Source: Streptomyces sp. NBC_00154
GTDB taxonomy: Bacteria; Actinomycetota; Actinomycetes; Streptomycetales; Streptomycetaceae
Assembly (NCBI RefSeq): GCF_026342835.1
Contig: NZ_JAPEMI010000001.1
Span: 2,610,501-2,674,500 of the forward strand
Length of the DNA stretch: 64,000 bases
Direction: 5' to 3'
The first letter of the stretch is position 1. Every line of letters begins with the position of its first letter. The notes under the pieces are model-generated. The model was not told the DNA's origin. It did not search any database and saw nothing but the letters and a program-made list of their open reading frames with translations. Positions 1-8,730 of this stretch are shown piece after piece. The position numbers and the translations under genes were made by a program.

Positions 1-32
1 GGACGAAGCGGTCACAGGACGAAGTGGTCACC
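1..32. repeat. Tandem 16-bp repeat at the window edge
   Basis: Two consecutive 16-base units differ at two positions (GGACGAAGCGGTCACA and GGACGAAGTGGTCACC). The array may continue to the left, outside the window. It lies downstream of the DUF3027 gene stop. No function can be assigned. Confidence 0.5.
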
Positions 33-78
33 GGGTGGCCGGGCACCGCAAGCCCGGATCCCCCGGCGACGAGGAGCG

Positions 79-1014
79 TCAGGAGTGGCCGAGGTCCTCC
101 GACGGCGCATCCGGCTCCGCCGGAACCGACCCGCCGTCCCTCGCCGGGCGCAGCAGGTACTCGTCCACCTGCATCGTGTCCAGCGCGTGCGGCGCCGGCT
201 TCGGCGGCTTCGGCATCACCGCGGCCTCCGAATGCCCACCGCACCCGTACGACAGCGAGACGACCCGCCCGTCCGCCGGGCTGAACTCGTTCGCGCACAC
301 CCCGAACGCCTGCCGCAGGGATCCCGCGATCGGCACCAGGAAGGCACACGTGTCACAGGACGCCGGTGCCGCCTGCGCCATCGGCGTCTTCGCGCCGAAT
401 GCCTCGTCCCACCGGTCGGCCGCCGCATGCAGCCCGTACCGGGACAGCACCCGCGCCCGCCGCATCCCGAGCTCTTCGGCGACCGCCGCGATCGAGCCGC
501 GGTCCGTCGCCTCCGGGCGCGTCGTCAGCTCCGCGTCCTCCGCGTCGACGAGATCGGCCAGTTCCTCCGACATCTCGGAGACCACCGAGTTCGGCGGCGC
601 CTCGTCCTCACCGGTGTACCCGGGCTCCAGCCGGAGATCCTCCGCCTCGGTGGGCAGCAGATCGCCGGGTCCCATGTCGCCGGGGCGCAGCCGTTCGCTC
701 CACGGCACCCACTCGGGGGCGAGCAGCGCATCCGTCCCGGGCAGCAGTACCGCCTCGTCGAGCGTGACGTTCTTGGCGCGGGAGGCCCTGGCGACCGTCA
801 CCGCCCAGCGCCAGCCCCGGTAGCCGGGCTCCTTGCACTCGAAGTAGTGCGTGACGACCCGGTCCCCTTCGGAGACCAGCGCCACATGCTCACCGACCAC
901 TCCTGGCGCGGCGGCTTCCTCGGCCGCCGAGCGCGCGAGGTCTACCGCCTCGGCGCACAGGCGGTCGGGGGCAGGGGTACGGGCAGTACGGCTTCGCGTC
1001 GTAGCAGCACTCAC
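79..1014 (-). CDS. DUF3027 domain protein
   Basis: The product has 311 residues and matches the actinobacterial DUF3027 family as I know it; its function is unknown. The first ~120 residues form the conserved core, with a Trp/Tyr-rich stretch around GYRGWRWAV and WVPWSERL. An acidic linker follows, then a domain with a CDTCAF motif and a later YGCGGH motif, which could form a cysteine/histidine metal site. There is no signal peptide or membrane segment, so it should be cytoplasmic. The ATG at 1014 fits the start MSAATTRS, which is typical of the family. It is transcribed away from the MFS gene at 1418. Confidence 0.85.
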   Translation of the reverse strand: MSAATTRSRTARTPAPDRLCAEAVDLARSAAEEAAAPGVVGEHVALVSEGDRVVTHYFECKEPGYRGWRWAVTVARASRAKNVTLDEAVLLPGTDALLAPEWVPWSERLRPGDMGPGDLLPTEAEDLRLEPGYTGEDEAPPNSVVSEMSEELADLVDAEDAELTTRPEATDRGSIAAVAEELGMRRARVLSRYGLHAAADRWDEAFGAKTPMAQAAPASCDTCAFLVPIAGSLRQAFGVCANEFSPADGRVVSLSYGCGGHSEAAVMPKPPKPAPHALDTMQVDEYLLRPARDGGSVPAEPDAPSEDLGHS

Positions 1015-1417
1015 AGGTCTCGCTTCTCTCCATACGCCGTCTCACGAGCGCGCCAGCAGATCCATCGATTTCGGCCATAACGGTTGCGGGCGGAGCGGAC
1101 CTGGGGGCCGCGTCGACGTCCACACCCGTTGTGCCTGCCTCGGGCGCGCCTTCTGCTATCCATTCTGCGGGATCGCCGAGAGGCGCGCGGCCAAGAACAA
1201 CCGCCGGTGGCGCGCTACGCACGCTACCCTCTCCGCCGCTCCCCGCCCACCTGCCCGTCCCAAACAAGGCCGTATCCACTGCCGTGTCCGTGTCAGAACG
1301 GACACGGCAGCGGCGGCTACGGGCGCCCGCGGCCCTCACTGGCCCGACAGGGCGGCGCTCATCGTGCCTCGCACCGTTCTCGGTTCGTTACCGGTGTGAC
1401 TGGGGCACTATGACGGG
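1015..1417. other. Divergent intergenic region with a strong hairpin
   Basis: About 400 bases separate the divergent DUF3027 and MFS genes. The open frames here are shadows without recognisable domains. The clearest element is a perfect inverted repeat at 1279-1310 (separate entry). Promoters for both genes must lie here, but I could not fix them. Confidence 0.5.
1279..1310. promoter_or_regulatory. 13-bp perfect inverted repeat
   Basis: CTGCCGTGTCCGT is followed by a 6-base loop and its exact complement ACGGACACGGCAG. It lies ~107 bases before the MFS start and ~265 bases before the DUF3027 start. No gene runs into it and no T-run follows, so an operator or 5' leader structure is more likely than a terminator. 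Confidence 0.5.
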
Positions 1418-2848
1418 GTGGCTTCCGCCAGGTCGCACGACGGGTCCGGCCCGCTCCGCAGGACGGGCCGGACGATCGGTCATGCCCTGCACGCGCCGTT
1501 CACCGGTACAGCGAAGGGCATCCGCAAGGCGACCCACGCCCACGGCGCCGGCGAATCCGGGCTCGGCAAACTGATCGAGCTGCATGCCGTGAACGGCGCG
1601 GGCGACGTGATGATCACCGTCGCGCTCGCCTCGACGGTGTTCTTCTCCGTGCCGACGGACGAGGCCCGCGGGCGCGTCGCCCTCTATCTCGCCGTCACGA
1701 TGGCGCCCTTCACACTCCTCGCCCCCGTCATCGGCCCGCTCCTGGACCGCCTGCCGCACGGCCGCCGCGCCGCGATGGCGGGCGCCATGCTGGCCCGGGC
1801 GCTGCTGGCACTCACCATGTCCAGCGCGGTCGCCACGGGCGGTCTGGAGCTGTATCCGGCAGCGCTGGGCGTCCTGGTCTCCTCGAAGGCGTACGGGGTC
1901 GTACGCAGCGCGGTCGTGCCGCGCCTGCTGCCACCCGGTTTCTCCCTGGTGAAGGCGAACTCCCGGGTCACCCTGGCCGGGCTGCTGGCCACCGGTGTGG
2001 CGGCGCCGATCGGGGCCGGGCTGCAGACCGTCGGATCCGGCTGGCCGCTGTACGGCGCGTGCGCGATCTTCATCGGCGGCACCGTGCTCGCCTTCACACT
2101 GCCGCGCAAGGTCGACTCGGCGAAGGGCGAGCGCCGGGCCCAGCTGGTCGAGCACCACGCCCCTCAGCCGTTGGCCAAACCGTCCAAGGCCAACGGAAAA
2201 AGGACCAACGGCAAGAAAGCCACCACGAGGTCCGGGGAGAAGGAGAAGCGGCCGGGGCTGCGGACCGTCGGGCCGTCCGTCCTGCACGGGCTCCAGGCGA
2301 ACGCCGCGCACCGCGCCCTCTCCGGCTTCCTGATCTTCTTCCTGGCGTTCCTGCTGCGTGAGCAGCCGCTGGCCGGGCAGAGCGCCGCCGTCTCGCTCGG
2401 CATCGTCGGTGTCGCGGCCGGTGTCGGCAATGCCCTCGGTACGGCCATGGGCTCCTGGCTCCGGACCCGCGGCCCCGAGGTGATCATCGCCTCGGTGCTG
2501 GGGCTGGCGCTCGGCGTCTCCGTCCTCGCCGCGGTCTTCTTCTCCACCCTGATGGTCGCCGCGCTCAGTGCGATGGCGGGCTTCACCCAGGCTCTGTCCA
2601 AGCTGTCGCTGGACGCGATGATCCAGCGCGACGTGCCGGAGGAGGTACGGACCTCCGCGTTCGCCCGGTCCGAGACACTGCTGCAGATGGCCTGGGTGGT
2701 CGGCGGCGGCATCGGCATCTCTCTCCCCCTCAACGGCGTACTGGGGATGTCGGTCGCTGCGGGGATCCTCGCCCTGGGTGCGGCAGCCTCCGTACGGGGT
2801 CTGCTGAGCGCCGCGCGGCGCGGCTCGCCGCACCCCCGCGTGGCGTGA
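1418..2848 (+). CDS. MFS transporter
   Basis: A 476-residue membrane protein of the major facilitator superfamily. After a ~50-residue hydrophilic N-terminus come about six hydrophobic segments, a basic Lys/Gly-rich central loop (residues ~235-285, between the two halves) and six more segments. Motifs are too degenerate to name a substrate. The GTG at 1418 gives MASARSHDG; an ATG at 1409 is in another frame. Only 27 bases separate it from the DUF2771 lipoprotein, so they may be cotranscribed. This MFS-DUF2771-mqnB order is what I would expect in Streptomyces. Confidence 0.8.
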   Translation: MASARSHDGSGPLRRTGRTIGHALHAPFTGTAKGIRKATHAHGAGESGLGKLIELHAVNGAGDVMITVALASTVFFSVPTDEARGRVALYLAVTMAPFTLLAPVIGPLLDRLPHGRRAAMAGAMLARALLALTMSSAVATGGLELYPAALGVLVSSKAYGVVRSAVVPRLLPPGFSLVKANSRVTLAGLLATGVAAPIGAGLQTVGSGWPLYGACAIFIGGTVLAFTLPRKVDSAKGERRAQLVEHHAPQPLAKPSKANGKRTNGKKATTRSGEKEKRPGLRTVGPSVLHGLQANAAHRALSGFLIFFLAFLLREQPLAGQSAAVSLGIVGVAAGVGNALGTAMGSWLRTRGPEVIIASVLGLALGVSVLAAVFFSTLMVAALSAMAGFTQALSKLSLDAMIQRDVPEEVRTSAFARSETLLQMAWVVGGGIGISLPLNGVLGMSVAAGILALGAAASVRGLLSAARRGSPHPRVA

Positions 2849-2875
2849 GCCGGGGCGACCGATAACCTTCGGCCC

Positions 2876-3355
2876 ATGACCGTTGCGTTCTTCTCCGGTA
2901 AGGGCCGTCGTATCGGCGTCGCTCTTGGTGCCGTGTCCGCGGGACTCCTTGTCCTGTCCGCCTGCGACAAGCCGACGCCGCTCGCCACCGTGACGGTCGG
3001 CGACACCTCGGTGACCACCGAGGCGTCCTGCTACAACGACGGCGACGCCCTCAAGGACTCGCAGATCAAGACCTGCCTGAACAAGAAGGCGGAGAAGTCC
3101 GTCAAGGTCGCGATGGACGACAAGGTCCGCTTCGGCGTCGACCCTGAGATCGCGGACAAGGGCTGGACGCTCTTCATCAACGGCCAGCAGGCCGAGCAGG
3201 AGCCCTACAAGAAGACCTACCGGTCCATCCCGGGCAGCGCCTTCTTCTCCAGCCAGACCGGCGGGACCACGAACAAGACGCAGATCAGCATCGTGGAGAC
3301 CGACGGCAAGAAGCTCACCGGCATCTGGCACTTCGAGCTCAAGAAGACCGACTGA
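2876..3355 (+). CDS. DUF2771 lipoprotein
   Basis: A 159-residue exported protein. A basic N-terminus and a hydrophobic stretch end in the lipobox LSAC, with the lipidated cysteine at about residue 30. The rest is a small globular domain with two further cysteines (SCYND and KTCLN), which may form a disulfide. The family is known as DUF2771 and has no established function. It should sit on the outer face of the membrane. It lies between the MFS gene and mqnB on the same strand with short gaps. Confidence 0.8.
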   Translation: MTVAFFSGKGRRIGVALGAVSAGLLVLSACDKPTPLATVTVGDTSVTTEASCYNDGDALKDSQIKTCLNKKAEKSVKVAMDDKVRFGVDPEIADKGWTLFINGQQAEQEPYKKTYRSIPGSAFFSSQTGGTTNKTQISIVETDGKKLTGIWHFELKKTD

Positions 3356-3384
3356 TCCCCTCCTGACCTGGGAGGGCCCTCCCC

Positions 3385-4119
3385 GTGCGTGTGCTTGTCG
3401 TGACCGCTGTCCCGGTGGAACGGGACGCGGTCACGCGTGCGTTCACGGACAGACCGCAGGTCCTCGATGTGCCCGGCGCCGAGCTGCACCGCGTCGGCGC
3501 CCTCGATGTCGTCGCGGGCGGCGCGGGTCCGGCTTCCGCGGCCGCCGCGGCCGCCTTCGCCCTGGCCTCGGGGGCCGGGGCGGGGGTCGGTCCCGGAGCC
3601 GGGGCGGGACCGTACCGCCTGGTCGTCTCGGCCGGGATCGGCGGCGGGTTCGCGCCCGACGCCCCCGTCGGTTCCCTCGTCGTGGCGAGCGGGATCGTCG
3701 CCGCCGATCTGGGCGCCGAGACCCCCGACGGCTTCGTGCCCGTCACCGCCCTGGGCTTCGGACGGGAACGGTTCGTGCCGCCGCCCGACCTGGTACGGGA
3801 CGTGGCCGCGGCCACCGGCGCGCTGACCGGCGAGGTCCTCACCGTCTCCACCGTGACCGGCAGCGCCGGACGCGCAGCCGCCCTGCGCACCGCCCACCCG
3901 CACGCCGTCGCCGAGGCCATGGAGGGCTTCGGGGTCGCCGAGGCCGCCGAGCGGCTGCACGTACCGGTGCTGGAGATCCGGGCCGTCTCGAACGCCGTCG
4001 GCCCGCGCGACCGGGACGCCTGGCGCATCGGCGACGCGCTGACCGCGCTCACCGAGGCGTTCGGGAAGCTCACCCCCGTACTGGAAGGCTGGACCACCCC
4101 CCATGACCGACACCGCTGA
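3385..4119 (+). CDS. mqnB: Futalosine hydrolase
   Basis: A 244-residue member of the nucleoside phosphorylase/hydrolase fold. MqnB hydrolyses futalosine to dehypoxanthine futalosine and hypoxanthine in the futalosine pathway of menaquinone synthesis, in the cytosol. The family pattern is visible in VSAGIGGGF near residue 76, the glycine/alanine-rich N-terminal loop, and EAMEGFGVAEAA near residue 174, which holds the active-site Glu-Met-Glu type segment. The GTG at 3385 follows a GGGAGGG ribosome-binding site. Its 3' end overlaps mqnD by 17 bases, indicating translational coupling. Confidence 0.93.
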   Translation: MRVLVVTAVPVERDAVTRAFTDRPQVLDVPGAELHRVGALDVVAGGAGPASAAAAAAFALASGAGAGVGPGAGAGPYRLVVSAGIGGGFAPDAPVGSLVVASGIVAADLGAETPDGFVPVTALGFGRERFVPPPDLVRDVAAATGALTGEVLTVSTVTGSAGRAAALRTAHPHAVAEAMEGFGVAEAAERLHVPVLEIRAVSNAVGPRDRDAWRIGDALTALTEAFGKLTPVLEGWTTPHDRHR

Positions 4120-4969
4120 CACCACCGGCGACGCCCTGCGCATCGCCTTCTCGCCGTGCCCGAACGACACGTTCGTCTTCGACGCCTGGGCGCACGGCCG
4201 GGTCCCCGGCGCGCCCGCCCTCGATGTCACGTTCGCCGACATCGACCTCACCAACGGCATGGCCGAGCGCGGCGAGCTGGACGTACTGAAGGTGTCGTAC
4301 GCGGTGCTGCCCTGGGTCCTGGAGGAGTACGCGCTGCTGCCCTGCGGCGGGGCGCTGGGGCGCGGCTGCGGGCCGCTCGTCCTGACGAAGGAGCCGGGTG
4401 CGGATCTGACGGGGAAGACCGTCGCCGTGCCGAGCGAGCGCTCGACCGCCTATCTGCTGTTCCGGCTCTGGGCGGCGGATGTCGTCCCGGGGGACGTCGG
4501 CGAGATCGTCGTCATGCCGTTCGACGAGATCATGCCCGCCGTACGGGACGGGAAGGTGGACGCCGGTCTCGTCATCCACGAGGCGCGGTTCACCTACCGG
4601 AACTACGGTCTGCACAGCCTCGCCGACATGGGCGAGCACTGGGAGTTGACGACCGGCCTGCCGATCCCGCTCGGCGCGATCATCGCCAAGCGGTCGCTGG
4701 GCGCCGAGAAGCTGAAGGCGCTGGCCGAGTCGGTGCGTACATCGGTCCGGATGGCCTGGGACGACCCGGAGGCGTCGCGGCCGTACGTGCTGGAGCACGC
4801 CCAGGAGATGGACCCGGCCGTGGCCGACCAGCACATCGGGCTGTACGTCAACGAGTTCACCGCCGACCTCGGCGAGAACGGCTACGCGGCGATCCGCGGA
4901 CTGCTGACCCGCGCGGCGGCCGAGGGGCTGGTGCCGCCCCTCGGCCCGGACGCGCTGTCGTTCGTCTGA
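4103..4969 (+). CDS. mqnD: 1,4-dihydroxy-6-naphthoate synthase
   Basis: A 288-residue protein of the MqnD family with a periplasmic-binding-protein-like fold. It converts cyclic dehypoxanthine futalosine to 1,4-dihydroxy-6-naphthoate in menaquinone synthesis. Family motifs include FSPCPNDTFVFDAW at residues ~14-27 and YAVLPWVLEEY near 70. The ATG at 4103 lies inside the end of mqnB. The other pathway genes (mqnA, mqnC, mqnE) are not in this window. A hairpin follows at 4988-5021. Confidence 0.95.
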   Translation: MTDTADTTGDALRIAFSPCPNDTFVFDAWAHGRVPGAPALDVTFADIDLTNGMAERGELDVLKVSYAVLPWVLEEYALLPCGGALGRGCGPLVLTKEPGADLTGKTVAVPSERSTAYLLFRLWAADVVPGDVGEIVVMPFDEIMPAVRDGKVDAGLVIHEARFTYRNYGLHSLADMGEHWELTTGLPIPLGAIIAKRSLGAEKLKALAESVRTSVRMAWDDPEASRPYVLEHAQEMDPAVADQHIGLYVNEFTADLGENGYAAIRGLLTRAAAEGLVPPLGPDALSFV

Positions 4970-4987
4970 CGATGCCGGGCGCCGGCC

Positions 4988-5021
4988 GACCGGCGACAGA
5001 CTGCCCAGCCTGTCGCCGGTC
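4988..5021. terminator. Bidirectional terminator between mqnD and csp
   Basis: A perfect 12-bp stem (GACCGGCGACAG pairing with CTGTCGCCGGTC) with a 10-base loop. It lies between the convergent mqnD and cold-shock genes and can serve both. Confidence 0.75.
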
Positions 5022-5023
5022 CG

Positions 5024-5416
5024 CTATACGTCGAGCTGGTCGGCCACCGCGCGCAGCAGGCCGCCGATCTGCTTGCCGGCCGCCTTGTCGGGGTAACGGC
5101 CCCGCTCCAGCATCGGCGTGATGTTCTCCAGCAGCGTCGTCAGATCCTGCACGATCGATGCCAGTTCGTCCGGCTTGCGGCGCTGGGCGGCCGCGACGGA
5201 CGGCGTCGGGTCCAGAATCGTCACCGACAGCGCCTGGTCTCCGCGCTGACCTGCCACGACGCCGAATTCGACGCGCTGGCCGGGCTTGAGGGCGTCGACT
5301 CCGTCAGGGAGCACCGACGAGTGCACGAACACGTCGCCACCGTCGTCGCGGGAAAGGAAGCCGAAGCCCTTCTCGCTGTTGAACCATTTGACCTTGCCAG
5401 TCGGCAAAGCACGCAC
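5024..5416 (-). CDS. Cold-shock domain protein with C-terminal extension
   Basis: The first ~68 residues are a cold-shock domain: GKVKWFNSEKGFGFLSRDD and DVFVHSSVL carry the RNP1 and RNP2 nucleic-acid-binding motifs. About 60 further residues follow, predicted helical and ending in VADQLDV, which ordinary CspA proteins lack. The long form is common in actinomycetes. Two starts fit: GTG at 5416 (130 residues) or TTG at 5407, giving MPTGKVKWFN, closer to the usual family start. It is likely an RNA chaperone or regulator. It converges on mqnD. Confidence 0.88.
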   Translation of the reverse strand: MRALPTGKVKWFNSEKGFGFLSRDDGGDVFVHSSVLPDGVDALKPGQRVEFGVVAGQRGDQALSVTILDPTPSVAAAQRRKPDELASIVQDLTTLLENITPMLERGRYPDKAAGKQIGGLLRAVADQLDV

Positions 5417-5604
5417 CCCATCTCAACCCGTATGCCGGAACCAAGCCTCAGCAGGTCAGGCCGGACCATGGTCGTGCTCCCCTGCTGGCAGAAGCCTCCA
5501 CAGGTGCAGTACCCCTCGTCAAGCCTGGTCATCCGGACTGTGTCCAGAAACGGCGCACTACGGGTGAAGAGGGGTTCTTCCGGGGTGGGAACTACCCTTG
5601 CGGG

Positions 5605-5838
5605 GTGAGTACTCCTCCTTCTGCAGGCGACCGGCTCGTCCGGGTCGGCGCGATCGTCTTCTTCATCGGGGCGCTGGCCACGCTGGTCACGGTGGCCCCG
5701 CTGTTCCTCGGGACCGACCCGTTCCCGTCCATCGCGTATGCGGTGTGCATGTTGATGGGGGTGGGATTCCTGATCGCGGCGGCAGGCGTGGTCCGGTCGG
5801 CGTGGGCAGGGTCTCCGAAGCGGGACGCCACGCGGTAG
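5605..5838 (+). CDS. Small two-pass membrane protein
   Basis: A 77-residue protein with two hydrophobic segments, VGAIVFFIGALATLVTVAPL and a second around AYAVCMLMGVGFLIAAAG. The tail is short and basic. The GTG at 5605 is the only start giving this form. I recognise the type as a conserved small Streptomyces membrane protein without known function. It converges on the HAD gene. Confidence 0.65.
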   Translation: MSTPPSAGDRLVRVGAIVFFIGALATLVTVAPLFLGTDPFPSIAYAVCMLMGVGFLIAAAGVVRSAWAGSPKRDATR

Positions 5839-5882
5839 AGCGAAAGCGGGCGTGACGGGTGGGGCGATCCTCCGGGCAGCCC

Positions 5883-6500
5883 CTACGCGGCCCGGTAGGT
5901 GTCCAGCCAGGCCGGGAACTCCGTCAGGTTCCGCAGGATCACATCCGCGCCCGCCGCTCGCAGTTCGTCCGCGTCGCACGGGCCCGTGGTGACCGCCACC
6001 GACAGCGCCTGTGCCGTGCGGGCGCCGCGTACGTCCCCGGTGTGGTCGCCGACATACACCTGCGCGCCGTGCTCGCGCAGCGCCCGCGCCTTTCCCTCCG
6101 CCCACAGGCCGCCGACGATCTCGTCGGCCTCGATCCCGAGATGCGCCAGGTGGAGCCTGGCGTTCGGCTCGTACTTCGCCGTGACGACGATCGTCCGGCC
6201 GCCCCGCTCGCGGATCGCGGCGACGGACTCCCGGGCGCCGGGCAGCGCCGGGGTCGGGGTGATGGCGTGCGTGGGATAGATCTCCCGGTAGCGGTCGGCC
6301 GTGGCGGCCAGGGTGTCCGCCGGGAACCAGTTCGCCAGTTCGTCCTCCAGCGGCGGACCGAGCCTGCTGACCACCAGATCGGCGTCGATCGGCCTCCCCG
6401 TCTCCGCGGAAAGCGCCTGGTAGGCGGCCTTGATGCCGGGCCGGGAGTCGATGAGCGTCATATCGAGGTCGAAGCCGACCGTCAGGGGGTGCGAAGCCAT
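5883..6500 (-). CDS. HAD-family phosphatase
   Basis: About 205 residues of the haloacid dehalogenase superfamily with a helical cap after motif I, resembling phosphoglycolate-phosphatase-like enzymes. Motif I is FDLDMTLIDS near the N-terminus, with the nucleophilic Asp first. Motif II is VVTAKY, and motifs III/IV are in the KARALREHG and VGDHTGD region. The substrate is unknown. The start chosen is ATG at 6500 (MASHPLTV); an ATG at 6509 is also possible. A longer frame reading to 6662 lacks family similarity and crosses the iron box. Confidence 0.85.
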   Translation of the reverse strand: MASHPLTVGFDLDMTLIDSRPGIKAAYQALSAETGRPIDADLVVSRLGPPLEDELANWFPADTLAATADRYREIYPTHAITPTPALPGARESVAAIRERGGRTIVVTAKYEPNARLHLAHLGIEADEIVGGLWAEGKARALREHGAQVYVGDHTGDVRGARTAQALSVAVTTGPCDADELRAAGADVILRNLTEFPAWLDTYRAA

Positions 6501-6568
6501 GGCTCCCATTGTGCCGAGGTCACGGATCCGCCCCTCGCCCTCCGGGCCCCATGACGCCCCGCCTAGAC

Positions 6569-6587
6569 TAAGCCAAGCCTTACCTGG
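6569..6587. promoter_or_regulatory. Iron box (IdeR/DmdR1-type operator)
   Basis: On the minus strand the 19 bases read CCAGGTAAGGCTTGGCTTA. They match roughly two thirds of the actinobacterial consensus TTAGGTTAGGCTAACCTAA, including the AGGT and AGGCT core. The site lies ~60 bases before the siderophore permease start, as expected for an iron-repressed uptake operon. Confidence 0.7.
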
Positions 6588-6646
6588 CTGTGCCGGCCCT
6601 GCGTGGCGGCACAGAGCCAGGTCGTCCAGTTTGCCGATTGGGTCCG

Positions 6647-7657
6647 ATGTCAGCCGCCGCACCTCGCCGCCACAGACGCGCTCTCGCGACGGCGACGGCC
6701 GTCCTGGCGCTGCTGGTGGCCGTACTGCTCAGCCTTGCCGTGGGCGCGCGCACCATCGCGCCGTCCGCGGTGCTCGACGCCCTGCTGCACGGCGGGCACT
6801 CCGACGCCGCCGAAGTGATTCGCCAGTTGCGGGTGCCGCGCACCCTGATCGGGCTGATGGTCGGTGCGGCGCTGGCCCTCGCGGGCACGGTGCTCCAGGG
6901 CATCACCCGTAACCCCATCGCCGACCCCGGCATCCTCGGCATCAGCCAGGGCGCCTCGGTCGGCGTGGTGCTGGCCATCGCGTACGCGGGGATCCACACG
7001 CTGACCGGGTACGTCTGGTTCGCGTTCGCAGGGGCAGCCGTCGCGTCCGTCGCCGTGTACGCGATCGCGTCACGTGGGCGCGGCGGCGCGACGCCGGTGA
7101 AGCTCGCGCTGGGCGGCGCCGCGATCAATGCGCTGCTGGTGTCCGTGACGATGGCGGTGCTGACGACGAAGGCGTCCGCACTCGACGAGTTCCGCTTCTG
7201 GCAGGTCGGTTCGATCGCCGGGCGGGAGGCCGAGGTGGCGCAGCAGATCTGGCCGTTCCTGCTCGTCGGCACGCTGCTCGTGCTGTCCGTGGCACGAGGC
7301 CTCGACGCGCTGGCGCTGGGCGAGGACGTGGCGAAGGGGCTGGGGCAGAAGGTCGCGACGGTACGGATCGTCGGCGGCGTCGGGGCCACCGTGCTGACCG
7401 GGGTCGGGGTGGCCGCGGCCGGGCCGATCGCGTTCATCGGGCTGGCCGTCCCGCACATCGCACGCGCGATCGTCGGCAGCGACCACCGGTGGGTACTGCC
7501 GATGGCGGCGCTGATCGGCCCCGTGATGCTGCTGGTCTCGGACGTCATCGGCCGGATCGTCTTCCCTCCGAGCGAGGTCCCGGCGGGCGTGATGACGGCG
7601 CTGATCGGGGTGCCGTTCCTGGTCGCACTGGTACGTCGGAAGGCGGTCCCGGCATGA
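6647..7657 (+). CDS. Iron-siderophore ABC transporter permease (FecCD)
   Basis: A ~336-residue integral membrane subunit of the BtuC/FecCD family, with about nine to ten hydrophobic segments. Family motifs include [36 protein letters not shown] and GLAVPHIAR. It pairs with the next gene to form the channel for ferric siderophores. ATG 6647 (MSAAAPRRH) places the start after the iron box; a GTG at 6590 is possible but close to the operator. It ends in an ATGA overlap with the second permease. Confidence 0.92.
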   Translation: MSAAAPRRHRRALATATAVLALLVAVLLSLAVGARTIAPSAVLDALLHGGHSDAAEVIRQLRVPRTLIGLMVGAALALAGTVLQGITRNPIADPGILGISQGASVGVVLAIAYAGIHTLTGYVWFAFAGAAVASVAVYAIASRGRGGATPVKLALGGAAINALLVSVTMAVLTTKASALDEFRFWQVGSIAGREAEVAQQIWPFLLVGTLLVLSVARGLDALALGEDVAKGLGQKVATVRIVGGVGATVLTGVGVAAAGPIAFIGLAVPHIARAIVGSDHRWVLPMAALIGPVMLLVSDVIGRIVFPPSEVPAGVMTALIGVPFLVALVRRKAVPA

Positions 7658-8730
7658 GCGGCACCCTCACCCGGACCCCGGTCCGGCCCGCCGGGTACAG
7701 CGTCGTACGGATCGGGGCGCGCGGGCGGTTCCTGCTGCACCGGCGTGCGGCCGTCGCCGCGACGGCCCTCGTCGTACTGCTGGCGGTCGTCTGCGTCGCG
7801 TACCTCTGTGCCGGCGAGAGCTTCGTCGCACCCTCCGAGGTCGTGAAGGTGATCCTCGGGCAGCCGTCGCCGTACGAACTGGTCGTCGGGACGCTGCGGC
7901 TGCCGCGCATGGTCGTCGGTCTGCTCGTCGGCGCGGCCTTCGGGATCGCCGGGGCGCTGATCCAGACGGTGGCCCGCAATCCGCTGGCCAGCCCCGACAT
8001 CATCGGCATCAGCCAGGGTGCGGGCGCGCTCACGGTCGGCGCGATGACGTTCGGCGTCACCTCGTACACCGTGCTGCCGTATCTGTCGGTCATCGGCGGA
8101 GTCGCGGCGGCGGCGCTCGTCTACGTCTTCGCATGGCGCGGCGGGCTGCACGCCACACGGTTCGTCCTCATCGGCATCGGCTTCGCCATCGCGCTGCGGT
8201 CCGTCACCACACTGTTCCTGACCAAGGGCGACTATCTGGTCGCCCAGCAGGCGCAGATCTGGATGACGGGTTCGCTGAACGGCCGCGGCTGGAACGAAGT
8301 GGCGCCGATCGGCTGGACGCTGCTCGCGCTCGTACCGGCCGTCGCGTGGGCGGCTCGCGCGCAGCGCACCGTGTCGATGGACGACGACACCGCGACCGCG
8401 CTGGGGGTACGGCTGGGCCGGGTGCGCCTGGGGCTCGTCGCGCTCGGTGTGATCCTGGCGTCCGTGGCGACGGGGACGGCCGGGCCGGTCGACTTCGTGG
8501 CGCTGCTCGCCCCGCAGATCGCCCGCCGCATGACACGTACCGCACAGATCCCGCTGCTGTGCTCGGCGCTGCTCGGCGCGGTGATCGTCGTCTTCGCCGA
8601 TCTGCTGGCGCGCAAACTCTTCTCGCCCACCGAGCTGCCGGTGGGTGTGCTGACGGCGGCGGTCGGCGCCCCGTATCTGATCTGGCTGATCATCCGCGGT
8701 CACGGTGGCCGCAATGGAGGCAAGGCATGA
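7654..8730 (+). CDS. Iron-siderophore ABC transporter permease (FecCD)
   Basis: The second FecCD permease, 358 residues. A hydrophilic ~35-residue N-terminus precedes the membrane core. Motifs [36 protein letters not shown] and [10 protein letters not shown] parallel those of its partner. The ATG at 7654 overlaps the first permease stop by four bases, and the 3' end overlaps the ATPase start the same way, so all three genes are translationally coupled. No substrate-binding lipoprotein is encoded nearby, so it must come from elsewhere. Confidence 0.92.
   Translation: MSGTLTRTPVRPAGYSVVRIGARGRFLLHRRAAVAATALVVLLAVVCVAYLCAGESFVAPSEVVKVILGQPSPYELVVGTLRLPRMVVGLLVGAAFGIAGALIQTVARNPLASPDIIGISQGAGALTVGAMTFGVTSYTVLPYLSVIGGVAAAALVYVFAWRGGLHATRFVLIGIGFAIALRSVTTLFLTKGDYLVAQQAQIWMTGSLNGRGWNEVAPIGWTLLALVPAVAWAARAQRTVSMDDDTATALGVRLGRVRLGLVALGVILASVATGTAGPVDFVALLAPQIARRMTRTAQIPLLCSALLGAVIVVFADLLARKLFSPTELPVGVLTAAVGAPYLIWLIIRGHGGRNGGKA

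Noticed and set aside
890..1339. Minus-strand frame with a cysteine-rich patch (CECCYDAKPYCPYPCP)
   Set aside because: It overlaps the 5' end of the DUF3027 gene in another frame and crosses the intergenic hairpin; no domain is recognisable and the Cys cluster comes from GC-poor spacer sequence.
1388..3331. Very long minus-strand frame opposite the MFS and DUF2771 genes
   Set aside because: High G+C leaves antisense frames open; its translation is low-complexity Gly/Arg/Asp without domains, while the plus-strand genes have clear signal peptide and membrane patterns.
6501..6662. N-terminal extension of the HAD phosphatase
   Set aside because: It would run through the iron box and the start of the divergent permease; family members start close to motif I.
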